A DNA stretch of 64,000 bases, from positions 310,001 through 374,000 of the forward strand of contig JAALGY010000016.1 in NCBI GenBank assembly GCA_032358165.1, read 5' to 3'. Positions within the stretch are counted from its first letter, which is position 1; each line of letters begins with the position of its first letter. A program made the position numbers and the translations under genes. This DNA is from Diplosphaera chodatii (taxonomy: Eukaryota; Chlorophyta; Trebouxiophyceae; Prasiolales; Stichococcaceae). Of this stretch, positions 34,198 to 47,137 are shown piece by piece. Under the pieces are notes generated by a model. That model saw only the letters and a list, made by a program, of their open reading frames with translations. It was not told where the DNA came from and ran no database searches.

Positions 34198-37100
34198 ATG
34201 TTCTACTCGGCGCAGATCCTGGCCAGGAAGGGCCCGCTGGGTATCATCTGGATCGCCGCGCACCATGACAAGAAGTACCTGAAGAAGCAGCAGGTGTCGG
34301 GCACCGACATCCTCGAGTCATGCGGTACGCTCTGGTGCCTTTGACGCCGATCCAATGTCCTCTATCTGCTTGTGGCCGCCAGGCTCGCAGCCAAATGCCG
34401 CTCATTCCCCTTTTCTTGCCGCCCCCAACGTGCCGCTGCTGAGGGTGCGTGCCGGCTGCGGTGCAGACCGCATCATCTCGCCGGAGGCGCCGCTGGCGCT
34501 GCGGCTGTCGGGGCAGCTGATGCTGGGTGTTGTGCGCATCTACTACAAGCAGGTCGAGTACCTGGAGCACGACGCGCAGGGCGCCCTCGTAAAGCTGCGC
34601 CAGGTGAGTTGCGACACCCTGCCATCTCGCCGTAAGGCTACAGCACGGACTTCATCGGCAGCCTCCGGTCAGCTGGAAGGATGGAGAGTCAGCCAACCCA
34701 TTTTTGCTCGGCAGCCACACGGCAGCGGGCAGTTCATGGACAGGGGATCTGCTGAGGATGAGCCTTTTGTGTGCACTTGCTGCTTCCAGTGATGATATGG
34801 CCATCACTGCACGGGCCCTGTGGCTGCAGAGCCAGTGGGACAAGCCCGCAGACGTGAACCTGCCGCCCGAGAGCCTGACCGCCGCGCCGGACCAGATCAA
34901 CCTCCCGGACAACATCTACCCCGATGTGCTCCTCGGTTCCGGCCTCACCCTGGACTCGGGGTGCGAACTCACCTCCTTGATTGTATCATCCTTGCTTGCA
35001 TCATCACGTCATCTGCCGGACCCCATGCCAAAGACGAGGATGGCACGCACCTGGGAACCGTACCAGCTGCGTTACTTGGAGAACGCAAACCGTGCAATCC
35101 CCCTTCCTGGTGGAGATGTCCAGCCGTGTGTAGGAGCAATCACAGCTGTCGATGGCTCGAGTGTCTATGCATCGGACATTGCAGGTTTCTGGAGTCGCCG
35201 ATGCGGACGCCGCGGGGCGGCACACCCCTCCGCGAGCGCCGCTCGTCCAACTTCCTGGTGGATGACAACAGCCAGCTGGGCAGCGACCCCTTTCTCGGCA
35301 GCGGCCAGCACTTTGACGGTGCGCGACCACAGCTGCACGGCCATCATTCAGTGCGCGTCTGCAGGGTGCTCACATCCTCTTGGCAAGACCATGGTTCCTG
35401 CAAACCCCAAGCTGCTGCGGCATTCGACACCCCCACACACGATGCTTGGGATGTTGTGCCACAACTATCCGCCAAACTGACGCTGCTTGCTGCTTCACAA
35501 CAGAGCCGATGATCTTTGACGCGGTCGAGGATCCCGACCTGGACAACGCGTTCTACTACGACGAGCCGGAGCGGGCGCGAGCAGCGCCGGCCGCGGACGC
35601 CGCTGCCGGCGCGTTGACGGACCTGGGGGCCCTGGACGCCACCCCGGAGCAGCTGCCGCCATTGGATGACGGTGCGGCCCCTGCCTGCACTGCCATCTCG
35701 GCAGTCCCCTACATTGATTTCATGTTGGCAGCATACAGGCCACCATCAGCAGCTGAGACGGCTGTTCTGCAGGTGACCTGCCCATGCCGGATGCGCCAGA
35801 CCAGGATCTGCTGCCCACGCCCGCCTCGGGGCCGCTGCCCGCGTCGCCCGCCGGCCCCGGCGCCTCGCCAGCAGCCCCGCCCCGGCTGCCCAGCATCGAG
35901 CCTTTTACCGATGCCGAGCCCGCCTCCACTGGCAGGTCCGGCTACCAGGCCCCCAGGTCCCATGCGGGCTTACGTGATCTGGCTCTGCTGAGTGGCGTCA
36001 GCAGGAAGGTGCTGTCATGCTGTTTGGACAGTGGGGATAATGTGCAGCCGTCACACCCGGTGTGGCAGCAACGCAACGAAGCCGTTGTTCCGATGCATGC
36101 AGGACGGAGGCTGCCAAGCAGTCGACGGGCAGGCGGCAGCGGCAGGCGCGCGCGGCGCGGATGCCCCAGCAGGTGCAGGCCGCATTTCACGGTTTTCAGC
36201 CTATGTATATCAGTTTTCCATCACGTTACCGCAGAGGATCGGTCTGGGGCGCGCCTGGTTGCCAGCTCAACATGCTGCCTGCAGGACAACCCCACGAAGC
36301 TGTCGTCGAAGGATATCTCGGGGCTGATGAAGGACCGGGCGCCCATCCTGCGGGACAGGGGGCCGCCGCCCAAGCGCCACCGCACCCGCGGGCCCCTGCC
36401 GCCCAACCATGTGGTATAATAGGCCTCGCGATATGCTGATAAAGAGTGGCTGTGCTGCAATCAGCTGATGCAGAACAGGAGCTGCATGCTGATGCTGCAG
36501 GCCTGCGCCTGGGCTGCAAGGAGCACAGTGCATCCACATTGTCACCTGCTGTTCTGCAAGCTATGCTTATGCTGGATCGTTGTTGCACTGTCTGCTTTTG
36601 TGCTGCGACGTCGCTGTCTCCTGCCTTGCAGGCGGTGCAGAGCGCTGCGGCGGCAGACAGCCGGCTGTTCTGGCCGGCGATGGCGGAGGCGATGGCGCCG
36701 GAGCTGTATGCCCCATTTAGAGCCGCAATGGGCAGTGCACCCACTGGCATGCCGCCACCGCCGCCGCGGCTAGGCAGTCGGTTTGTAGCACGCGAGGCCG
36801 AGGCCATGCAGGCGAGCAGGAGCTGCTGAGGTTGAACACAGCATCGTCTGATAAGGGTGTTGGCCTAAGAATGCTAGCCATTCCCTGGCAAGCATCTTAT
36901 TAAACTGAATAAACTGAAATGTGAAGCAGCGGTGGCATGGACTCCAGCTCTGCACTTTTGCCCTGCAGCTGCAGCAATCACACACGGCAATGACATTGTT
37001 GTGGTGCTGCCACCGCTGCAGGCAGAGGATGGCGTGGACATGACGCCGCAGGCGAACGGGCACCTGGATGCAGCGGCGCAGCCTGATGGTGAGGACATCC

Positions 37101-38337
37101 CGCTGCCGGACGCGATGGACTACCAGCCCGACGATGACATCGCGCCGCCCACCACAGGTGCTGCACACCCAACAAGCACAAGACATTGCCTATTCTTTGG
37201 TGCATGCATTTCTCGACCACTCGGTACATTATTGAAAATTTTACAAACTGTTGTGTAAAGGTTTTGGTGAGTAACCTAGCAAATGAATAGCCTGCATATC
37301 GAGTCGAGGCATGACGTGCTGAGCGCTCACCCAAACCTCGCTCCAGGGCCGGGCGCGGGGTCAGCGCAGGCGTCACCCTTTGGCAGCAGGCGGCAGCTGT
37401 CGCTGCAGCCTGCCGCCTCTGGCTCAGGTGCCCACTGCACTCCCAGCCCGCCTGCCGGCGCCTACATCCACACCTGCTGCATGTTGTGCTTTGCGCTCTG
37501 TAGCCTTCGTGGCACATTCGGGAACTTGTGCTCTTGTCACATATTCCAGAGCATGGTATCTGCTCATGAGCGCCTTCAAGACACAGCATGTGCCATGCTG
37601 CGCAGTGCTGGGCGAGTCTCAGGACACGGACAGCAGCAATGCGGGGCGCGTGCGGCATGAGGTGGACGACTGGCTGACCGCCAAGTTCGCCAAGAACGTC
37701 CGGGTGGGTCTGCTCCTGCCGAAGCGCAAATCGCAACGCACATCGTGTGAAGGAGCGCCCAGGCACCGCCTCCTGCACTTGAGAACAGCACGGTCGGCCA
37801 GCGTTCCTGGTCTTAATGGCTACCATGTCGGCTTGGGAGCTCAGTAGGTTCGCTGTCTGATGGCGTGTGGCCCATGACTGCATGGGCAGGTGCGGGAGGC
37901 GGTGCTGGCGCCGCGGCAGGGGCTGCTGAAGGGCAGGGACCGGCTGTACGCGGCGCGCGCCTTCTTCGAGGCGCTGCAGCTGCAGAAGGACAGAAAGGTG
38001 CCGCCGCACCCTGCTGCAGCGACAGCATGACCACCTGCCACGTGTGTCACACATGCGCAGGCGGGCTCCTGCAAGTGATCTGCCAGCTGCACTCACGTGT
38101 TGCGCGCAGTAGGCATCACCAGTAGTTCATGCAGCAGGCACTGCAGGTGTGCGGACACATCTACATTATCAAGCATTGGCTCATGGACTTGTTGGGCTGC
38201 AGGTGGTGTTGCGGCAGGCGCAGGCCCTGGGGCCCATCGCCGTGGAGCCGGGCGCCAACTGGGAGCGGCGGCACAGCATGTCGCTGCCCCCCTCGCAGTC
38301 CACCGCCGCCCGCGACTCCGAGTCCCAGCTGGTCTGA
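34198..38337 (+). CDS. RAD21: cohesin alpha-kleisin subunit (RAD21/SCC1 family)
   Basis: Ring-closing subunit of cohesin; its N-terminus binds SMC3 and its C-terminus SMC1. Exons I can place: 34198-34324, 34467-34603, 34830 to about 34960, 35186 to about 35318, 35504 to about 35670, 35772 to about 35933, about 36101-36171, 36287 to about 36411, 36632 onward, about 37020-37157, about 37348-37428, about 37610-37701, about 37891-37997, and 38205-38337. The N-terminus is diagnostic: MFYSAQILARKGPLGIIWIA, then RIISPEAPLALRLSGQLMLG and VVRIYYKQVEYL. The middle is acidic and Pro-rich (PMIFDAVEDPDLDNAFYY), as in kleisins. The C-terminal winged-helix half is seen in LYAARAFFEALQLQKDRK and VVLRQAQALGPIAVEPG. 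The N-terminal wording is closer to mitotic RAD21 than to meiotic REC8, but REC8 is not excluded. About 600 residues. Confidence 0.92.
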
Positions 38338-39046
38338 GACCTGCCAAGCAGTGCCGGCTCCTGGCATCATTGGATGTCCAAACCACCAGTTGTTGGGTCG
38401 GAGCCACCATGCCGGCAGGACGACAGGCGGCCGGCTGCCAGTTGCCAAGCACGCACATCGTTGTAGGGCTGCGCAGTTGTGAATAATCTACCGTGACTCA
38501 GGACTGTTTGTCGATAGACTGTTGCAGTTGTCAGAGGCTTCTGTCAGGCTCATCAGCTTGCTTGGCGACTGTCGTTGTGGTTTGTGACATGAGGGTTGGC
38601 GACTAAACCATGTTGATGCTATCCAGTAGTACGGTGCATAGCAGGCCTGTCCAGAGCAACTTCAGCAACATAGCTTCGACCACAATCCCCAACACAACTG
38701 ACCAGGATTGAACCGTGAACTTTGTACATGGCGGGGGTATATCGCAGTGCAGCTGACGCCCCTTTCCCGCGCCTTGAAGCGCCAACATTACTGTGTCGCT
38801 ACACGGAGTGTATTAAAATTGCACCCAGAGCTGCGTCGCCCCATTGGTGCCTGCTCAGGAGAGGTGCATCTTGGCGGCGCCTCGCAGGGTGAGCAAAGCT
38901 GGCACATGGCGCCGCACCTGTGCACAATGCACCAGGACTTGACCGCACAACGTACCAGGACTTGACCGATACACACAGCTGAGGCGGCTGAGCAATCTAC
39001 AAAACTTTACATGGCACGCGTGTGTTCCCTGTGGTCCATTGCAACG
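38338..39046. other. convergent region between RAD21 and the membrane-protein array
   Basis: No coding signal recognised. It should contain the RAD21 3' untranslated region and the 3' end of array copy A. Confidence 0.5.
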
Positions 39047-40148
39047 TCAGCTTTGAACATGCAGTGACAAGCTGCGCACCTTGCGCCACAGCACACGGCC
39101 GGGCTCATCAAATGCATCGTGCAGTACATTGGCTGCCTGCACGTTGCAGCCAACCTGGCGTCAGCACTGCCAGCGTACATGCACAGCGGTCCTTCTTGCG
39201 GAGCATATACATCGAAGCAGACGTGCTGCTGACGTGCTGAAGCAGCACGCTGAGACAGCGCGGTAGTGACCTGGAACATGCCGACCAGCATGGGTTCCCC
39301 CGGAAGCCGCTGGCCATACGTATGCATCTGCTCCATGATGCAGAACTGCAAGTGCATGCATGGTACTGTCGAGCTGGACAAAGTTTACCTCCAACATCTA
39401 TCGGGATGCTCCATTGCAATCTCAAAATTAGTAGGCAGTATACAATGCTCACCTCCCGGTAGAGAAAGAGGTTGTTTGCTGTGACGATGCACACCTGCAG
39501 GGTACCACCGATAGTGAGGATGACCCTCGAATAAGCCCGTGCACAAAGCAGTAGCCAGCAATGATGATCAGCATATGTAAACCACTGTCAGCAGAAATGA
39601 CATTGGGAGCGAAGCGCCTCACCAGCACGATGTGCAGGCAGCGCACGTCCAGGAAGGGCACCAGCAGGTTGGGCAGCAGCAGGTACGAGCCGGCGACCAG
39701 CGCCTTGGCTCGGCGATTGAGGCGCAGCCCCACTGCACGCGCCAGGTTCGCCCACCGGGCATAATGCGTCGCCCCTGCAACCGCCAACACTGACGCTTCA
39801 ACATAGCAAAGCAGCTTTGTTACAGCTTCATCGTGTGCAGATGCACCACGCTCTCAGTGGTCCCTGCCGAGCAGTAATCAGGACGGCTAACCTGGCATGC
39901 TGTTTCAACGCCTCACCGTAGAGAGTCATCGTGAGCAGCGGGAACAGCAGCTCCCCAGCGGGCATCGTTGCTAGGACCCCCAGGGGCCCCAGCCCCCTGT
40001 TGCCCCCGGGCGGCCGCAGCCACATCGGAGGCCCATGGCGCAGGCCCACGTGCGGCGGACGCACGCAGCACTGCCAGAACCAGGCCACAGGCTGCCGCAC
40101 AGCGATATCCGCGGCCGCCTGTGCTACCGCGACAAGAGTGCTACCCAT
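39047..40148 (-). CDS. array copy A: multi-pass membrane protein, family unknown
   Basis: Last copy of the array. First exon 40148-39918 starts MGSTLVAVAQAAADIAV, contains WQCCVRPP and ends in a membrane segment (LLFPLLTMTLYG) at a clear splice site. Second exon, about 39773-39622: THYARWANLARAVGLRLNRR followed by SYLLLPNLLVPFLDVRCL, the array signature. Then IVTANNLFLYRE (about 39494-39455), and HTYGQRLPGEPMLVGMF (about 39345-39277). The conserved C-terminal tail of the other copies was not found here. The proposed stop at 39047, after KVRSLSLHVQS, is a guess. This copy may be truncated or rearranged at its 3' end. Function unknown. Confidence 0.6.
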
Positions 40149-41108
40149 GCTGCTGCCGCGGACTGCGGGGCGCCGTAGCGGCGCCCATGGGGCCGGTTCA
40201 CGCTAGCTCACTGACCATTCCAGGCCCAAAAGTTGATGTGCAGCGGCGTCTAGCTTCTGCCCGGCGCAAGCTTCTTGCTGCCTTTGGGCTGGGTATGCCT
40301 GTAACAGATCGTGACAATGTACTTTAAGGCTGAGCATGCATCATTCGAGCAACGCCTGCTCCGCAGATGCTGGACAAGCCCCAAACTTTACTACCGATGT
40401 CCCCTGAGGATGTGCTATAGTTTCTGGAATCGCTGCGCAAACGTGCCGGTCGCGACTGGCAGAGTCTTTCACTCATACATTTGTTCATAACCTGGCACGC
40501 GGAGATATGAGATATCTTGAGCCACGAAGCCAACGAGGCCTGACTTGAGCACGTGCAGGGACAACCCGTGCCATGCTGCAGGGCCACTCTGGACGTTTCC
40601 CAACCTACTTAGCCCCATGCGACGACACCACATGATGCTGCAGGCCTCCGTATATAGATCACCTGTCTTCAAGTCTATCTGACTGAACATACACAGTTGT
40701 CCTAGTCGAACATGCTGCACAACGCAACACGAACATAACTGCAAAGAAATCGCGCACTTTGCTGCATCAAACACCTACCGACAGGCCTAGGTGCACACCC
40801 ACACACACAAGGACTGCTGTCAAATCGAGTCCATGCACCGTCGAGGCCCACACGAGCACAGATGCGGCTGTTCTGACAGATGAGTTAGCCTGGCATCCGC
40901 AGGATCGAATTCTGTGCAGCTTGGCCGGCAGTGGTGACGTGAGCAGATGCTGCGCATGCCCTGTGCTGCCAAGGCGTACGGCCTGGAAGCCACCACTAAA
41001 CTCACAAGATGTGCTGATCCATATCTCTCACGCACTGAGTAGGATGAGCATCACGTGATTGCGTCTGTTGCTCCAGATGCGCCATGCCAACGCTCCAACT
41101 GCACACTC
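40149..41108. other. spacer between array copies B and A, with an orphan tail-like segment
   Basis: No complete exon set. A segment at about 40905-40960 on the minus strand reads AQHLLTSPLPAKLHRI, which matches the C-terminal tail of the other copies but lies beyond copy B's own tail. It may be a relic of a deleted copy or the lost tail of copy A. Confidence 0.5.
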
Positions 41109-42342
41109 TCACAGGATGTGCAGATGGGCCAGACTTCGAGCCGCCACCATAATGCGCTGACGCACCTGCATTGATCCACTTATGCCACTGTTGGGATCAC
41201 TCAGGTAACAAGGTGCGACATCAAACCGGCGGTTTGTGACCGTGCACTGCCAGCCATATACGTATGTGCTGCGCACCGTTGGTAGAAGCAGGTTGGCAAG
41301 TATCGCGATGCGGAACAGCATGCGTGCCAGCCGTGCCACCGCCTGCGCAAGCACATACCAGGTTGTCACCATGCCACTGCATACCATGTGCGGCGCATGT
41401 TGTCTGGCAGTCTGCAAAACTGACTGACCTCACGAAAGCTGGTGACGAGGGGCTCCCCCGGAAGCTGACGTCCGTGATCCCGCTGCTGGCGTGCAATGAC
41501 CTCCTACTTGAAGATGGCAGCATGGATGAATGACTGGAAGAGCTTCTGGCACATATGTTTGCAACATCATGGCAACTGCATGGCATGTAGATTTCGATGG
41601 TGATGTCTCACCTGCCGGGACAGCACTGCATTAACCATGAGCCAGATGACCCTCTGTATGTGCAGGCAAAGCGATGTCAGAGTGCAGCTGTCGCGTCCAG
41701 CTTGTAGTTTCAGTCTTTCACTCTTTATTCAACCTATCCTGCTCAACGGCCACATTTGGCCAGCGAGGGAGGTGCTGCAGGGTGCAAGCTGCAGCGCTGC
41801 ATCAAGCGTGCCATGCATGTGGGAGATCATCAAACTACCATAAAAACACATCGTTGCAACGTACCAGTGCCACGAGGAGGCACCCGGTGTTCACAAATAG
41901 TGCCGTGAAGGCCGGCGCCATGACAGATCCCGCGCCCAGCAGGGACCACGTCCAGCGGTTAGTCGCCACGCCCAGCATTGGCATCTGCTGGCGCACGTCG
42001 AGGTAGAACGCCAGCCCTGCAGTGCATAGACAAGTGTGCGTGTTGATAGGCAGGGTGCAAGCCCTTTGCGCAGAGCTAGCAGAGCTTCTTGTGGACGATT
42101 GACCACGTCAGTTAGCATGAGTGTAAGACATGCGCACCAAGGCTGGCACACATTAGTGAGTTGAACACTTGGCCACCAGAGCGCAGCAAAGCCAGCGCGG
42201 ACGACACGCTGGCAGTCGGCCGTACACATGAGCGACACAGCTCAGCTGCAGACTCGAAACTGAGCAGCTGCCTGCCGGGCAGCTGTGCTGCCATGGCAGC
42301 ACAGTGCTTGGCCAACAGGACTGCATCCAGGAGATCGCCCAT
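41109..42342 (-). CDS. array copy B: multi-pass membrane protein, family unknown
   Basis: Core start MGDLLDAVLLAKHCAAMAA at 42342, then CRSCVRPTASVSSALALLRS. Second exon, about 42013-41865: YLDVRQQMPMLGVATNRW and LLGAGSVMAPAFTALF, then CLLVALV. Next VIWLMVNAVLSRQ (about 41660-41613), then ARQQRDHGRQLPGEPLVTSF (about 41510-41428), then the membrane segment VARLARMLFRIAILANLLLP (about 41340-41240), and the tail VRQRIMVAARSLAHLHIL followed by TGA. The plus-strand sequence around GGGGCTCCCCCGG is shared with copy E at the nucleotide level. About 230 residues if exons are as drawn; three or four membrane helices. An extra upstream exon is possible, because the residues before the ATG also look conserved among copies. 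Confidence 0.7.
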
Positions 42343-43065
42343 GCTGCTGATTGCACGACTACTTCACGTCTATCTCGGGTTCAGGCCCTATCTACCCTCT
42401 ACAGACGGATACATACATCACGCATGTCACGCTCATCCTAGTTTCACGACAATCAGGAGCCTTAAGGACGTGCAGTATCCCGATGCCGCCTTGTCAATAT
42501 GCAGCGGGGATGCCTGGCAGACTCTTACTTGGCTCTACACATACCTGCTGTGACCAACTCCACAGCGCTTGCTGCATGCAAGTGTGCAGGACAGCATCTG
42601 CTGGTGACTGTGAGCAGGTGCAAGCATCATAAAACCCTAGCCAGACAGTGGATGCTGCATAAAGTACTACAGCTTGGTTTAAACACCAACCACGCATGCA
42701 TCTGCTGATAGCTTGCACCAGATAGACCCCGCCTGCAACGCTGCAGCCCTGTATGTCTGTATGTAGAGCTTCCTATATACACCTTAATCATCGCTCGCTC
42801 AAGCTGCAGAAGTCTTATGTGCATGCTGTTCGATACACCCCTACCACCCTGCCTGTACACTAGTACTCCGCAATGACGCCAGCTCCTGAGGCACGATTTG
42901 CCTTGCTGCGTTGCATGTAGACATAAGTGAACATCACAATGGCTCCGAAAGCTGCAGGTGCTGTGCATGGATCACCTTCAGGAGACACTGGTCCTAACGG
43001 AACCGAGCACCGTAAAATGGCGCAGGTCTCTGTTCTCGCGCCATGCCTTAGTGTCTACCCACTAT
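42343..43065. other. spacer between array copies C and B
   Basis: No recognised exon. Upstream region of copy B and 3' region of copy C. Confidence 0.45.
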
Positions 43066-44347
43066 CACAGCCTGTGCAGCTTGGCCAGGGTTGGCGCCGT
43101 CAGTAGGTTTGGTGCATATCGCCGCGTCTGCAGTACATCACGTAGCCATACATGCTTCAGGATGTAGGTGCAATTCAGCACGACTGACTGCGTCAGATGC
43201 CAAGGCACAAAGGCATGACAAATGCAAAAGATGGGACTTGGCAGTCTCGCCGTCATGTGCTGCACACCGTCGGCCGAAACACGCGCTCAAAGTTGGCAGC
43301 TTCGAACATCATGCGCATGTGTGCCTGTGCAAGCACACCCCGCACTGCTTGCGAAGAGAGCGTACGCATGGATGCAGTAGGGTGTTGTGTGCATTGCAGA
43401 ATGCATAGCTCTCGGCAGACCACCGCACCTCGAGGACGCCGATGTCATCCTCAGGGTCCCTCTGAGCTTGCTGCCCACGGTCCTGCTGCTGGCGTGCAGC
43501 GTCCTCCTGTTTTGAGGGATCACAGCATCGAAGCGGTGAGGGAGCTGCTGGCCAGCAGTGGTGCTTACAGAGTGATTGCGCCTGCAGTCACAGTGTCAGT
43601 GATACAAATAATTGCTGAGTCACCTCCCCCAAGGTGGCCAGGTCTTCAATGGTATACAGCCAGCTCTGCGCCGTGAACACACAGTTTGTGTGCATTGCCT
43701 GCCTGTCGCTGCTGGTTCGTCTGTACAGACTTTACGAGTGCTCATCAGCAGCAATGTAAATGCGGTCTGCAAGGCATGCGCTGCAGGCTGCAAAACTGCA
43801 ACACAAGTGTGGCAGATGTGCCTGAATGCCATCAATCTGTTCCGCAAGGAGGCCTTGTTCACCAGGCATCGACAGGTAACATGTGAGTGCAGCGCACCTG
43901 CGCCACTAACAGGCACCAGATGTCGATATACAATGCCATGACGGCAGGCACCGCCCCGCAGGCCACACCCAGCAGGATCCATTTCAAGTCATCAGCCGCC
44001 GCGCCCAGCCAAACTCTCCGGCGGCGGAAGCCACGGAACCAGGACAGCCCTGCCGTGTCACCATCTCAGCACCCGTCATTGATGGAATGGCAGCGTGCAA
44101 GGCCAGCGCGCACCAAAGCTATGTACCTTGAGTGTGCCAGCAAACCATCAGCACAAGCATGCTCACCGAGCAAGGCGCCCAACAGCACGTACAGAAGCTC
44201 GCGAGCAACCAGCAAACCCAGCGGAGGTGGCACGCTGGCCTGCGACCGTACACACGAGCGACACAGGTGTGCTGGTGCTTGCAAGCTGAGCAGCTGGCTG
44301 ACGGGCAGCCGGAACACCATCAGCACAATCACGTGTGACAGGGGCAT
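43066..44347 (-). CDS. array copy C: multi-pass membrane protein, family unknown
   Basis: Core start MPLSHVIVLMVFRLPVSQLL at 44347, then LCRSCVRSQASVPPPLGLL and the helix ELLYVLLGALLG, ending at a splice site near 44164. Second exon, about 44053-43907: GFRRRRVWLGAAADDLKW and LLGVACGAVPAVMALYIDI, then CLLVAQV. Next FTAQSWLYTIEDLATLGE (about 43680-43630), then QEDAARQQQDRGQQAQRDPE (about 43515-43430), a degenerate form of the GRRLPGEP exon. Next AVRGVLAQAHMRMMFEAANF (about 43360-43265), and the tail RRYAPNLLTAPTLAKLHRL followed by TGA. All exon types are present, so the copy looks intact, but loss of the LPGEP motif sets it apart. Confidence 0.68.
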
Positions 44348-45177
44348 GTTCCCTACGCCGCCCCTCACTGCAACAGCTAACAAACTATGGCGAGATGAGG
44401 TGAAGACCACCCGCTTTCACAATCGTCTAGCTGGTGCGCTCATCAGCTTGAAGTGTTCAAGTGTATACAAGTCTGAGGGGCCTCGAGATGTGCAGAATCC
44501 TGATACCGCCGTCTGCATAAGCAGCGGTGACTGGCAGCTGCCGCATGGCAGCTGCAATTCTGATAGACGAAGCCATGATGATGACTCGCTGCAGACGGGT
44601 TCCTCCTGAGTCGCAATGCCGGCTTTGCTGGGACTCTGAGTTCGGGCTGGCTGTGATACGTAAACCCTACCCAAGCAGGCATCCTGCAAGGGCCACCCCG
44701 GAGCAAGCTCCAACACATCCTTCCAGTTCCACACCTTGCCTTTTACATGATGCTGCAGGCCTATCGCACGGCTCGCCTGTCTGCATTAGTTGCTCACATC
44801 AGTCACCCCATGATCGTATCTGTCCATTTGGTGGCCACAGCTTACCTTCGGTTGATGAGCGCATGACTCTGCAACATCCGGTACATCTTCACACACACAC
44901 TGCGCCGCCCTATGCTAAACTTCTGACTATTGGCATCTTTCGCCTGACACAAAATACTATGGACACTGTGACCTGAGCACTTCATGTGTGCACAGAACCT
45001 CAAGCTCAGCACTGGCTGCTCTGCATCGCGTGCACGCCTGGAGAAAAACCATGTATAGCTGTACGAAACCTACTGAAGCTCGAAGAGCTGGCGAACCACG
45101 AACACGCTAGGTGACCTCTGCACTATGCAAATGCGCACGGTGCTCTACTAAGGATACATCAGGTGCCGACTGCACGC
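44348..45177. other. spacer between array copies D and C
   Basis: No recognised exon. Upstream region of copy C and 3' region of copy D. Confidence 0.45.
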
Positions 45178-46117
45178 TCAGATCTTGCGGAGCTTCGCCA
45201 TTGTAGGCGGCGTGAGCAGACTTGGCACACGCTGCCGCACCTGCAGTGAGTCACCATGCACATCACTGCGGATGTCCCAGCAAGCAGTGTGCACGTCACG
45301 CAGGCAGCGAAAGCGGCCGCCCATCTCATCTAGTACACACCAGTGGCTGCAGCAGGCGCCCGACGTTGCCGAGGTAGAACAGGAGCTGCAGCAGCGCCTC
45401 TGGAAGGTGCGGGGCGAACTTCCAGGACCTCACCCAGTGAATGACGAACATTGCCCACACCTGCCCAAGGAAATGTACACAGTCGACCATCAAACTTGTT
45501 GTCTGGAATGTCAAACTGGCTGTCAGAAACTAGCCAAAGCTCAGAAGAGCTCACTGGCATGCATTGCATGCAGGGCAGGGGCACGAAACAAATCTGGCCC
45601 ATGGTAACGTTTGATGTGGTACATTGGCAATTTAACGACATAATATCCCTAAAGCGGCATGCGCTGCAGCGTACCAGTGGCGTGGTGATGCACTTGGTGT
45701 TGATGAAGAACGCCGATGTGATAGGCGCCACCACGCATGCCAGGAACAGCAAGGCATTGACCCGAAGACTGTTTGGCATGCCCAGCAAGTCCCATCTGGG
45801 GTTGGGATGGTGGCGACATGATTCCCAAATACTCAGCCCTGCCGCACACCAGACAGGTGCACAGGTCACACACGGCTGCTCGGCCGGACACCGTCCTTGA
45901 CAGCTGGTAGCATGAAGATGGCCGATACGTTCGTACCAAGGATGCCAATCAAAGGCAGCGCCCTGTCGCCAGACCGCAGCTCAGTCAGTGCAGCAGACAT
46001 GCCGCCATCCTGTCTCCGGCACGGGGCAGCCATGACGCTCACGGCCTTTGCAGCCTCGCGAAATGGCAGGGTGAGCAGCAGACGCCCCACCAGTAATGCC
46101 ATGGCCAGCATCTCCAT
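45178..46117 (-). CDS. array copy D: diverged multi-pass membrane protein, family unknown
   Basis: Shortest copy. Core start MEMLAMALLVGRLLLTLPF at 46117, then APCRRQDGGMSAALTELRSG and LIGILGTNVSAIFMLPAV. Second exon, about 45845-45675: LLGMPNSLRVNALLFLACVV and APITSAFFINTKCITTPLV. A membrane exon follows at about 45470-45345: FLGQVWAMFVIHWVRSW and EALLQLLFYLGNVGRLLQPL. Tail VRQRVPSLLTPPTMAKLRKI then TGA. I could not find the GRRLPGEP exon, so this copy has lost it or it has diverged beyond recognition. A possible upstream exon at about 46390-46265 (SNYLPTCFTENPYPSQQTQ) ends at a GTAAGT site whose phase would join to VTRSMEM. Confidence 0.6.
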
Positions 46118-47137
46118 GCTCCTGGTCACTGTAGGCACAGTGCCACATCACGTCAGCATCACCGCGCTGCTCCCGTACACTCACAACCGCACACCCTTCA
46201 CTTGCACATAAAACAGGCGGGTGTGTTGATGCTTTATGCTTTGCACGGGACAGGTACTTACCATCACCTAGTTTGTCGAATGGAGCCTGGGTCTGCTGGC
46301 TGGGGTATGGATTCTCAGTGAAGCAAGTGGGCAAGTAGTTGCTGCGAAAGGCAGGCAGCAGCAGCAGCTGGCTCTGCTGAGGACGCTGATTTCCTGTCAC
46401 AGGTCAGACAGAATGGGTGACATTTGCTCTGATGAGTCAAACTTCTGCAAGGCAAATCATCAGATCGAAGTGGATGCTTGGGCATAACGCCAAACGTCAA
46501 CCTGGCACTACTGGGAGGGATCAAGTCGGCCCAGGTGCCTACTGCGGGTCAGTCCCAGCAAGGCCTGATAACATTATACCAGTGATCGTCTGTGAGTGTC
46601 TTGAAGGTGCACGTTGAAATCAACCGTGCCATGCAGAGCTTGGTTGGTGGCGCCGGCACTGGATATAGCATGTTCTCTGCAGCGGCCATGTGAGGATTGG
46701 CACCACACCCATGCAGCTGATCAAACAGCGAATCCTGTTCAGGGATCGACTGACGTGCATCACACGAACTACAAACTACTGGTTGAAACAATACACCAAC
46801 CAGGCACTACCATCAAACAGGCACATCATGCTGCAGCGCCTGCGCGCACCCCAAGCCACGCAGACACTGCGCCGCCCTGGTAAGCATACACTTCTACCGT
46901 ACTGTGGATGTACTTCGCCTGATAAATATGTACACTTTGATCTGCACACGGTTCCCCGTATACTTCACCTGTGCATAGACCGTCAGATCAAGACTGCGCC
47001 GGATCAAGTGCAAGCCTGAATAAATACATGTGGATTTATATCAGGTCTGACAAACAGCTGAGAGCCCAAGACCGCGCCATGCATACGGCAAAGGCGCAGG
47101 GAGCTCTACCCAGGCGTATCAGGTGCAAAGTGCACGC
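46118..47137. other. spacer between array copies E and D, with possible upstream exon of D
   Basis: About 1 kb. The stretch at about 46265-46390 on the minus strand is open, Pro/Gln-rich and followed by GTAAGT, so it could be a 5' exon of copy D. Nothing else recognised. Confidence 0.4.

Noticed and set aside
34198..38337. REC8 (meiotic kleisin) instead of RAD21
   Set aside because: The N-terminal KGPLGIIWIAAHHDKK wording is closer to mitotic RAD21 types, though this is not decisive without phylogeny.
43887..44609. 240-codon open frame on the plus strand within the array
   Set aside because: It runs antisense to two exons of array copy C whose minus-strand frames are conserved in the other five copies.
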